64,000 bases of DNA. It comes from Lathyrus oleraceus. Taxonomy: Eukaryota; Streptophyta; Magnoliopsida; Fabales; Fabaceae. This document shows positions 1-9,545 of the stretch, piece by piece (the stretch's first letter is position 1; every line of letters starts with the position of its first letter). The notes under the pieces were generated by a model. It ran no database searches. It was not told the DNA's origin and was given only the letters and a program-made list of their open reading frames with translations. The translations under genes were made by a program, and so were the position numbers. Where the stretch lies: the NCBI RefSeq assembly GCF_024323335.1, contig NC_066585.1, forward strand, positions 81,505,359 to 81,569,358, given 5' to 3'.

Positions 1-135
1 TCGGTCTGGATACCGGAAAATTGGCCTTAATGCCACTTCGGTCTGGATACCGGAAAACTGGCCTGAACGCCACTTCGGTCTGGATACCGGAAAACTGGCC
101 TGAACGCCACTTCGGTCTGGATACCGGAAAACTTC
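1..135 (-). repeat. 37-38-bp tandem repeat in C 3' UTR
   Basis: Between three and four direct copies of a unit containing TCGGTCTGGATACCGGAAAA followed by CTGGCCTGAACGCCACT. The array continues off the left edge. The same unit, on the other strand, forms the array at 26226-27010 in element B, so it is shared by at least two Ogre-type 3' UTRs. Confidence 0.9.
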
Positions 136-539
136 ATGCCTGTCAGCATCGGCAGAAAATAGGGAAAGATAATAGAGGTGGCGCATGGGCCAATGAAACT
201 TGCTGGGGATAACAAAGGTAAGTCATGAACAATCTTCAGTCTGAGTACTGGACACAACTTCTAGCTTATCACTTGGGATACCGAGAATGTTTTATGCTTA
301 CATGCGTATGTTTGAACTTTTCAATGGCGTAATGCTCCATGAAAATGGAAATGCTACGCGATTTGAGAGAATGCAATGCAATATGATTCTACATGCAGGG
401 ATGCGAAATGCTGGGTAGAATGCCAGGCTGAGGCAAGGGGATCTGCTGGGGCAATGATCACCATCTTCTAGACCCTGGCAAGGCTGCGGGAGATGCACAG
501 CACAAAGAATGATGTGGGGAAATGACCCGCCGCACGGTG

Positions 540-1000
540 TTCTAGCAATGACGAAATGCCGAGATTCTGACTAGGGAGAGAACGACACTGAAAACCTGCT
601 GTTGGGGAAAGCGATAGTGGTTCTGGAAACCACGATCTGCGGGAGATGACTCAGCAGGGGAAGCAAACACTGATACGGTACCGAGGTTCTGCTTCACGGA
701 AAGAAACCATGGATCTGGCATTGGGATTATTGATCTGGCCTCGAACTCTAAGGAGTAGCCGCTTCTGCTGAGAAGATACAGTCTGGCACTGTCAACTCCG
801 CTGGGGATATACAATCTGGCATTGTCAACTCTACTGGGGAGTGTATGTCCTGAAACAAACGCTTGGGGAAGTACAATGGTGAGAACCTGCTGGGGATTGA
901 AGAATCCAACACTCTGATCAGCTCTGCAGGGATAAGACACCAGATTCGTCTGTTGGCGACCTCACTGGGGAAGATATTCACGGTCATCTGCAGGGGATTT
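540..1000 (-). repeat. Array of PBS-complementary motifs, C 3' UTR
   Basis: On the plus strand (antisense to C) this stretch has repeated variants of CTGCTGGGGA, such as an exact copy at 887-896, CCGCTGGGGAT near 808, CTCTACTGGGGA near 829 and CTCACTGGGGAAG near 960, at irregular intervals of about 40-60 bp. CTGCTGGGGA is the last ten bases of the Ogre PBS, so C's sense RNA carries the complement. Whether this is functional is inference. Confidence 0.6.
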
Positions 1001-1495
1001 TAAGAAAATGCCCCGAGGGTATCTGTTCTGAATAGACGATCCAAAGCACTTAAAATTTACAGCAATTTTAAATGTTTATTAAGCATGTACCTGTAAAGCC
1101 CTTATGTGTCATGATGCAATGTTTATCAAAAATTTGGACGTCATTTTTGCAAACAAAACAGTAAAATGAAAATGAAAACAGAGATATACTGAATAAAATG
1201 ATTTTATTGATTGAATGGCCTCTGAATAGGCATTTACATCAGGAAGCAATCCCTGGAAAGAGGTAATCGCACAAAAGATAAAAACAGAAATTAATCTAAT
1301 GGCAATGTGAAATGGATTTCTATTGGGTTCCAATTCTGCTATGACTTGCCCGTCTTCAAGATCCTCCAGATGATCAGCCTTCTGAAAAGGTGATTGGACT
1401 GTTTCCTACCTTTCGAAAATTTCCAGTCACCGACATGAGATGAGATTCAGAACTAACTCAGAACGCAGTCATTCGCTTAATCCCTAATTTTTGCC

Positions 1496-1676
1496 TGGAT
1501 CGCCCTTTTCGGGTTTTCAATCCACCGGGATACCCATTTTTGCATAAGTTGCCTTTTCAGGTTTTCAACTTACCGGGTGTACGATATTTTTAATCCCTAA
1601 TTTTTGCCCGAACCTTTTCATTTTCTTGGTTCGTCGGGATGCCCATTTTTGCCTGGACTATTCTTTTACTGTCCAG
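1496..1676 (-). other. Tandem hairpin array after integrase stop (C)
   Basis: Four hairpins in a row, each followed in sense by a GGCAAAAAT-like spacer. Stem arms in plus coordinates: 1653-1658 with 1671-1676 (CTGGAC/GTCCAG); 1609-1614 with 1628-1633 (CGAACC/GGTTCG); 1545-1551 with 1566-1572 (TAAGTTG/CAACTTA); 1496-1502 with 1518-1524, read in sense as TGGATTG/CGATCCA with one U-G pair. The last two loops contain an inner CCU/AGG or CCC/GGG pair after an AAAA bulge. Homologous arrays occur in A and B. Confidence 0.75.
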
Positions 1677-1686
1677 CGGGTCTATT

Positions 1687-3650
1687 TTATGCGAAGTATT
1701 TTTTAACTGCGTCTGAGTTCACAGGGGAAGTGAAGTTTTCACCATCCATAGTTGCAAGCATTAAGGCCCCACCATCAAAAATCTTGGTGACAATATACGG
1801 TCCATCATAGTTAGGAGTCCACTTGCCCCTGTGATCTGTCTGAGGAGGAAGGATCCTTTTCAACACTAAATCTCCGACTTGGAAACAACGAGGACGCACT
1901 TTCTGATCGAAGGCTCTCTTCATCCGACTCTGATACAACTGCCCATGACAAATGGCTGCCATTCGCTTCTCTTAGATAAGACTCAACTCATTGAACCTTG
2001 TCCGAATCCATTCGGCTTCGTCTAACTTGACATCCAACAGGACTCTTAGAGAAGGAATCTCCACTTCGACAGGTAGGACTGCTTCCATACCATACATAAG
2101 GGAGTAAGGGGTTGCCCCGGTCGATGTACGTACTGAAGTGTGGTACCCATGCAAGGCGAAGGGTAGCATCTCATGCCAATCTCTGTACGTGACGACCATC
2201 TTCTGCACAATCTTCTTTATGTTCTTATTTGCCGCCTCAACAGCGCCGTTCATCTTAGGGCGGTAAGGGGAAGAATTGTGATGCTGAATATTAAAGTTCT
2301 GACACAACTCCTTCATCATTTTGTTGTTGAGATTAGAACCATTATCAGTAATGATTCTTTCGGGAATCCCATAGCGACAAATGATTTCTTTCTTGATGAA
2401 ACGGGCAACCACATGTCTGGTGACATTCGCGAACGACGCTGCTTCGACCCACTTGGTGAAATAGTCGATGGCAACAAGGATGAAACGATGCCCATTGGAA
2501 GCAGTCGGCTCAATCTTTCCAATCATGTCAATGCCCCACATAGCAAACGGCCACGGCGAAGTCATCACATTCAGAGGATTTGGCGGCACATGCACCTTAT
2601 CAGCATAAATCTGGCATTTATGACACTTCCGAGCATATTTGAAGCAATCTGACCCCATGGTCATCCAATAATAACCCGCTCTCAACAATTTCTTAGCCAT
2701 TGCATGTCCGCCGGCATGAGTACCGAAGGAACCTTCATGAACTTCCTGCATTAACATGTCCGCCTCGTGTTTGTCCACGCATCTGAGCAAAACCATGTCG
2801 AAGTTCCTCTTATACAACACGTTGTCTTTGTTTAAGAAGAAACTGCCTGCCAATCTTCTCAAAGTCTTTCTGTCGTTGTTGGATACCCCTGCAGGGTACT
2901 CTTGATTCTTCAGAATGCACTTGATATCGTGATACCAAGGCTTGTCGTCGACTACCAGTTCAGCGGCAAACACATATGCGGCCCTGTCAAGGCGCATCAC
3001 ATCGATCCTGGGAGCATGGTTCCAACGAATTACCTTGATCATGGAGGATAGAGTAGCAAGTGCGTCTGCCATCTGGTTCTCATCACGAGGTATATGATAC
3101 AATTTTACTGTTGTGAAGAAAGTCAACAGTCTTCTCGTGTAGTCTCTGTAGGGGACCAGAGTGGGCTGGAGAGTATTCCAATCACCATTCACTTGATTGA
3201 TCACCAGAGCCGAATCTCCGAAGATGTCCAGAGTCTTGATTCTCAGATCAATGGCTTGCTCAATACCCAAAATACAGGCCTCGTACTCAGCTTCATTATT
3301 TGTGCACTCAAAAGTCAAACGAGCGGTGAAAGGTATGTGGGCACCTTTCGGAGTTGTAATGACAGCACCAATTCCACTTCCTCTGGCGTTGACAGCCCCA
3401 TCAAACAACAAAGTCCACTTTTCGTTTGGACCAGGTCCCTCCTCAACAACTGGCTCTTCACAGTCTTTCATCTTGAGGAACATGATGTCTTCATCTGGAA
3501 AATCAAACTTCATCGGCTCATAATCATCAATCGGCTGCTGAGCAAGATAGTCCGACAGAATACTCCCTTTGATGGCTTTCTGGGATGTATACTGGATATC
3601 GTACTCTGTCAGTACCATTTGCCAACGAGCCACCCTTCCGGTGAGCCGGC
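1687..3650 (-). pseudogene. C archaeal-type RNase H and integrase (pol 3' half)
   Basis: Encodes the second half of the C polyprotein. An archaeal-type RNase H comes first, with all four acidic positions visible: LLFDGA, NNEAEYEA, GDSALV and MADALA. Integrase follows: an HHCC zinc region (GTHAGGHAMAKK, then CHKC), and the catalytic triad in WGIDMIG, ITDNGSN and NGAVEAAN. The C-terminal tail contains GKWTPNYDGPYIV, and the protein ends at KYFA. A TAA codon at about 1970 (ELSLI then stop) interrupts the tail, and the reading frame does not match the upstream RT frame (frameshift near 3650). The second RNase H is diagnostic of Tat/Ogre elements. Confidence 0.92.
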
Positions 3651-5159
3651 TTCTCGAATATGTATTTGACTGGATCCATCTTAGAAATCAACAAGGTAGT
3701 ATGGTTCAACATATACTGCCTCAGTCGGCGAGCAGCCCAGGCCAAAGCACAGCAAGTTTTCTCAAGCTGCGAATATTTGATTTCACAGTCGGTAAACTTT
3801 TTGCTAAGGTAGTATATGGCATGCTCTTTTCGACCAGACTCGTCATGCTGTCCCAATACACACCCCATCGAGTTCTCAGTCATTGACAGGTACATTATCA
3901 GAGGCCTCCCAGGAACTGGAGGTATAAGGATTGGAGGTTTCTGTAGATACTCTTTTATCTTCTCGAAAGCCCTTTGACAATCTTCATTCCACCTGATAGC
4001 TTGATCTTTCCTCAGCAATTTGAAAATTGGCTCACACGTGGTTGTTAGGTGAGAGATGAACCTTGCAATGTAGTTCAACCTCCCTAAGAAACTACGGACT
4101 TGCTTCTCTGTTCTTGGCTCAGGCATTTCCTGTATTGCTTTCACTTTGTCAGGATCCACCTCAATCCCTTTTCCGCTAACAATAAAACCCAGCAATTTTC
4201 CCGATCTCACCCCGAAAGTGCACTTTTTCGGATTAAGTCTCAGTTTGAATTTCCTCAAACGCTCAAACAGTTTCTGCAAATTCACCAAATGTTCTTCTTC
4301 TGTCTGAGATTTGGCAATCATATCGTCCACATAAACCTCGATTTCATGATGAATCATATCATGGAACAGAGTCACCATGGCTCGTTGATATGTTGCTCCG
4401 GCATTTTTCAGACCAAACGGCATCACCTTGTAGCAGAAGGTGCCCCATGGGGTTATGAATGTTGTCTTCTCCATGTCTTCTGGCGCCATCTTGATTTGGT
4501 TATAGCCAGAAAAGCCATCCATGAAGGAGAATACCGAGAACTGAGCTGTATTATCCACCAAAACGTCGATGTGAGGTAATGGGAAATCATCTTTAGGGCT
4601 AGCTCTGTTCAGATCCCGGTAGTCGACACACATCCGTACCTTTCCATCCTTCTTAGGTACTGGGACGATGTTTGCAACCCATGGCGGATAATTGGTGACG
4701 GCTAGAAACCCTACATCCAACTGCTTTTGCACTTCTTCCTTTATCTTGACAGCCATCTCTGGTCTTGTTCTTCTGAGCTTCTGCTTGATCGGAGGACAAC
4801 CTTCTTTGAGAGGCAAGCGGTGTACCACGATGTCTGTGTCCAGCCCAGGCATGTCCTGATAAGACCAGGCGAAGATATCAACGTATTCTTGCAGCAATTC
4901 AATCAACCCCTTTTTCACATTGTCTTCTAAAGCAACCCCTATCTTGATTTCTCTCTTGGCGTCCTCGGTGCCGAGATTAATCACTTCAACAGACTCTTGA
5001 TGCGGTTGAATGACCCTTTCCTCTTGTTTTAATAACCTGGTAAGTTCTTCAGGGAGTTCACAGTCTTCATCATCCTCTTCTTCAGCTTGAAAGATTGGAT
5101 TTTCAAAGTCGAAACGAGCCATAGCAGAACCGTTATCAATAGGATCCGGTGATGTGCAT
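3640..5159 (-). pseudogene. C reverse transcriptase and gypsy-type RNase H
   Basis: Second exon of C pol. An acidic linker rich in E and D (about residues 10-60 after the splice) leads into RT: VPVPKKDGKVRMCVDYRDLN, then FMDGFSGYNQI, PFGLKNAGATYQ and the YVDD active site. A gypsy-type RNase H follows, but the usual YxDAS and TDHKPL acidic positions read MYLSMTENS and LISKMDPVKYI, so it looks catalytically degenerate; the downstream archaeal-type RNase H has a full acidic set. Near 3650 the frame shifts just after YIFEKPA, consistent with a net loss of 2 nt. The start was chosen at the intron acceptor rather than an ATG. Confidence 0.92.
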
Positions 5160-5404
5160 CTGCATGAGTGATGGTATGTGCTTAGGAGTGTGAACAAGAA
5201 GTGAAAACTAAACAAAACATTGCCATTTTTTATTTTGAAAAACTGCAAAAATAGAAAGACAGGGAACGAAATATTTGAATGCAAAAATACGTCCTTTATT
5301 TATGATAAAAATGCAAGTGTCACATAGATGGGCCCTACAATGAGTCATTACGCCCTGGGCGGAACGTAAGACTTGGATATGCATGAATAAATAAAGAAAA
5401 TTAC
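5160..5404 (-). other. Predicted Ogre intron between pro and RT (C)
   Basis: The gag-pro frame hits a stop at 5401-5403, and RT opens in another frame. A GT donor at 5404-5403 and an AG acceptor at 5161-5160 (context CATGCAG then ATGCACATC) remove 245 bp. They join LLEE in frame to CTSPDPIDNGSAMARF. An intron in exactly this place is known for Ogre elements; the precise sites are my prediction. Vestiges occur at 38254-38520 (A) and 22829-23096 (B). Confidence 0.8.
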
Positions 5405-7999
5405 TCTTCAAGAAGAGTGACTTGGATAATCTCTTCAGAAGACCAATTGTTGATGACTTCACCCGGGATCCTCGGACGCACCCAGTTGTCAATGTCACAA
5501 TCACTATCCCCATCTTCTTCGTTGACCGCAGAGACCTGGCCATACTGAATGATGCCAGCACTGGAGAAAGTGATCGGCCCCTGAAGTGTTGTAGAAGTCA
5601 AAACTGGCTGATACCCAATCCCGAACTTATCTTCTTTCACTGGTAATTCCAACAGACGCCCCCAACCGGGAGCAACACCTGAATCCACCACGGCCCGTGC
5701 CTGCTTAAAGGATGAGATAGAGGCACCCGCCTTAACCTCTTCCACCGGAGCTGCATCCTTGACTTGACCTGACTCAAAGGCCTGACACAGAGTCTCATGA
5801 ATTTCACCTTCTACTTCTACATACTTGAATGTAGACAGGTTATTGACCAGGATGTCCTCCTCACCACAGACGGTGATAATTCGTCCGTTGACCGGAAACT
5901 TAATCTTCTGATGTAGAGTTGAAGAGACTGCCCCATCATTATGGATCCAAGGACGACCCAGCAGGCAACTGTAGGAAGGATTGATATCCATCACGTAGAA
6001 GACAGTGTTGAAGGTTTGTGATCCAATCAGAATTGGCAATTCTACCTCTCCAGACACCGATCTCTTAGAACCATCGAAGGCTCTCACAATAAGATCTGAA
6101 GGTTTCAAGACCAAACCCTCTACTTCTAACCTCGATAGGGCTCTCTTGGGTAGCACATTGAGAGAGGAGCCTGTATCCACCAGAACATGCGATAGCACGG
6201 TGTCTCTGCATTCCATCGAGATGTGCAGAGCCTTGTTATGATTGCGTCCGGCTGGTGTCAAGTCAGAATCGGTAAAACCCAACCCGTTGCTTGCATGCAC
6301 ATTGGCGACGATCCCTTCTAGTTGGTTTACCGAGATTTCTTGAGGTACATATGCAGCATTAAGAACCTTCAGAAGTGCCTCCCTGTGTGCCTCCGAACAC
6401 AACAGGAGTGAGAGAATGGATATTTTGGACGGAGTCTGAATCAACTGATCGACTACCTTGTAGTCGCTTTTCTTTATGATTCTCAGAAGCTCGTCCACAT
6501 CCTTTGCAAAAGTGGGCTCAGAACCATCCTGGGGTGCAGAGGTACCCTCATTCACGACTTGCTTGCCTTTGGTTTTCGCCACAACATCAGCATTATCAGC
6601 TTGGGTAACCGGTGGTGAGAACAATCTACCACTCCTGGTGAATCGGCCGATTCCACCGACATTATCCACTACGGGGCCGTCAAGTTCAGGCTTCTGACCC
6701 TCTTCTACTTTCAATGGCCGTTCCACCCTATGATCGTGCGTATACACGCTCCCCCCATAATGCCACGGAATGGCCCTTTCACTGGTGAAAGGTAAAGGAC
6801 CAGGGGTTGTGATGGTCATAGTAGATCGTCGCACTGGTGGCACGGGTTGCGCTTCTGGCACACTGATCTGATTAGTTGGGTAGAAAATAGTGATAGTAGC
6901 AATATCACAGTCGTACTCGGAAATCTCATTCATTGAAATGCAAGCATCTGAAACATCGGGATCAAGTTCAATTACATCAGGATCATCCACATTGGAAAAA
7001 ATAAATACATCATCATGGATTACAGGATCAGTAGGAACAACATCTGCGAATTCATCAGTAGCATCTTCAAACCCTTCTTCCTCAACCCCTTCCACAGACT
7101 CTTGGACAGACAAACCCTCAACCTGGAGGATACCTTTGTCGAGCAAGGCTTGGATACCCTGCTGTAACTTCAAACAACCTCCGCCCTGAGTAGCACAATC
7201 CAAACAACCCTTCCCACAACCGGGGAAAACGTCGGCCTTCAGCAAGCATCCTTTGACATCCGACAATGGAGTCTTCAACTTCAACACATCCTTAATGGAC
7301 TTGGCTTCTCCCTCTACCAAATTAACGTTTGCACCACCATGCTGGGGCATGGGATTGTTGACGACATTCGGAGCCGGTGCAAGGTCGATGGCCTTTGAAT
7401 CTATGAGGTCTTGAACTACGTGCTTAAAAGCTTTGCAGTTCTCAATGTCATGGCCAGGTGCCCCAGAGTGGAAGCTACACCTAGCGTTGGCGTCGTAACC
7501 CACCGGAAGTCTACCAACAGGAGGAGCCAGAGTGTGCAATTGCACAAGTTGTAGTTGTTTAAGACTAGAAAGCAACTGAGCGTACGACATTGGAAGGGTG
7601 TCGAAACGCCGGTCCATCATCCTTTGCCTCTGTTGATAAGCGGGTTTGTTACCCGGTTGCTGCTGCTGTTGATACTGAGCTGGTTGACGTTGTGATTGTT
7701 GTTGTTGTAGTGGTGCTGCAGCTGGAATGGTCACAGCCGCAACATACGGTTGCTGATGATAATTCTGAAAGTTATTCCTTCGGTTATCCCTGTTCTGATA
7801 AGAAGATATGGCATTTGCATCCCCTTCTCTTCTCTTCTGTCCCTGAATGAACGGCTTCTTCACCCCTGATGAGGATCCACCTCCACTCTGGCTCTTATAG
7901 GTCTTTAGGTAATTCTCCACCCTTTCTCAAGTAGAGACCACATCAGCAAAGTTGGAAGTATTGCAACCCACCAGACGCTCCAAGTAAGGTTCAGGCAGC
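5401..7999 (-). pseudogene. C gag 3' part and aspartic protease
   Basis: Continues the gag begun at 46889 after the A insertion; across the TSD the frame reads MFMNT then LPEPYLERLVGCNTSNF. An in-frame TGA lies at 7927-7929, just before ERVENYLKTYK. Then come a Q/P-rich stretch, a zinc-knuckle-like CSFHSGAPGHDIENC, an acidic linker and an aspartic protease with the active site HVLVDTGSSLNVLP and a later CLLGRPWIH. The stop at 5401 lies inside the predicted intron, so the unspliced RNA would end at the protease and the spliced RNA would read into RT. Confidence 0.9.
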
Positions 8000-8004
8000 G
8001 TATT
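8000..8004. repeat. Target site duplication of element A, left
   Basis: GTATT next to the LTR end TGTAGC. The matching copy is at 46111-46115. The duplicated gag codons restore reading across the split gag of C. Confidence 0.93.
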
Positions 8005-8071
8005 TGTAGCGGTGTATTCGTCGCTATATGATTTATCGATTAAATCATAAGCAAGAGATACAATGATTTTC

Positions 8072-8080
8072 GAGTCGCCA
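8072..8080 (-). other. PBS-like 9-mer in U5 of A
   Basis: In sense this reads TGGCGACTC, identical to the first nine bases of the PBS. The copy in the 5' LTR (40174-40182) starts 82 nt upstream of the true PBS start at 40100. The same duplication is seen in the B and C LTRs. Confidence 0.75.
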
Positions 8081-8372
8081 CCGCACTTTTATTTATCCAA
8101 AGGACTGGCTAAAAAGCGAACAAAAGCCTAAGAAGTTTTACACGTAGAAAACCAATAAAAAGATCAGAGAGTCTGGGTAAGGGGTAAATTACGCAATGGG
8201 AAGGTGTTAGGCACCCACTACGTCCTAGGTACTCCTAGGGAGCCCTTTTCACACTTGTTGTATAAAATTGTTATTTGTTATGACATAAGTATTGTGCAAA
8301 CATGATTGGGATGATGAGAAAAGAATATACATTTTTTATTGGGTTTGAACGGATGAACCCGCTGCCTACGTA

Positions 8373-8391
8373 CCTTACATCAAAGGTAAGG
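8373..8391 (-). other. R/U5 hairpin of A LTR
   Basis: In sense CCTTAC-CTTTGAT-GTAAGG, followed by TACGTAGGCAG and preceded by GAACTATGGCG. This is the same layout as the B and C LTR hairpins but with a different stem. The 5' LTR copy (40475-40493) has one substitution that breaks one pair. Confidence 0.7.
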
Positions 8392-8999
8392 ATCAAAACG
8401 CCATAGTTCGGCTAAAAGATTTCCAAAAGTTGGTGGATTCAATTTTAAACACAAGCACTGAGGCTTTTCATTATCAATGGGAGAACACTCGACCAAGACC
8501 AACATCCACCATGCGAGGATAGCTTCGACGTACTAGAGGGGTTAGCCCTGTTTTCAGTACGGAAGTCTTACTGTCGACTCACTAAGGATAGGCAAGATTT
8601 ACATCAACCACAATGATAATTGAAACCTATGGCTAATGCATGAAAAGATTAACAATGGACAAAGCCAAAACAAGTGAATGAGTGAAGTTAATTGATTGTG
8701 ATTATGAAAGTGAAGTCAAAGTATGATTAAGATTAATTCAAAAGAAGTATTATGAAATGGAGTTTGAAAAAAGTCAAGGACTTGGGGTCCAGGTTTTTAG
8801 TTTGAAAACATGAAAATGTTTGCACAATATCTATGTCAAGTTTGAAAGTAAAGTGTGAAAGGGTTTAGGACATAATGAGGATGAATGGATGGGGATGGAT
8901 TGTAAAACTTCTTAGAAGGTTCACTTCTTGAAATCATATAGAAGATGATTCAAGTGTGTCCTTTGGAATGGCAATGAATAATAACAAACAAACAAGAAA

Positions 9000-9545
9000 G
9001 TCAACAAAAGCGGATATCGGATGCCAATCACTGGGCTTATACCAATCTCCTAAAACAGAACGGGATATCAGAGGCCACTCAATGGTCTTACACTAATCTC
9101 CTCAAACAAAGAAATAAAAGGTGGATACCGGATACCAATAGATGGATTTACACCAGTCTCCTAAAACAGAAATGAATATTAGATGCCACTCAATGGACTT
9201 ACACTAATCTCCTAAAACAAAATGAAACTTGGATACCGGATGCCAATCTGTCTGGACTTATACCAATATCCAACATGTGATCATAGGAAAGCAAATGCCA
9301 ACTTGCAGGGACTTACAGTTGCATCCTCACATAAACAAAGAAAAACAAAATATGGATGTCAGATGCCAATCTGTCTGGGCTTACTCTAACCTCCACAGTA
9401 TGGTCCTAGGAATACAAATGCCAACTTGCAGGGACTTACAGTTGTATCCTCACATACAAACAAACAAAGCAACATGTGATCATAGGAAAGCAAATGCCAA
9501 CTTACAGGGACTTACAATTGCATCCTCACATACAAAGAAACAAGC
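9000..9545 (-). repeat. About 60-bp imperfect tandem repeats in A LTR
   Basis: Repeated units of the form GGATATCRGATGCCAATC...GGACTTACAC...AATCTCCTAAAAC in plus orientation, about nine degenerate copies. They are repeated at 41103-41647 in the other LTR. A related unit is seen in the E LTR (about 55900-56045) and the B LTR (19657-19895), suggesting a shared ancestral R/U5 repeat. Confidence 0.75.

Larger units (their letters stand above)
1..1686 (-). other. Element C 3' UTR
   Basis: No credible gene lies here; the short ORFs are chance. The stretch runs from the integrase stop to the window edge. It holds four hairpin modules (1496-1676), an AT-rich spacer (about 1010-1480), an array of degenerate PBS-complementary motifs (about 540-1000) and a 37-38-bp tandem repeat at the edge (1-135). 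Long, repeat-rich 3' UTRs are typical of Ogre elements. Confidence 0.8.

Noticed and set aside
7590..7850. Plus-strand ORFs opposite gag-pro and pol of C (also 2173-2652, 3094-3669, 4100-4579)
   Set aside because: Shadows of the minus-strand retrotransposon coding sequence.
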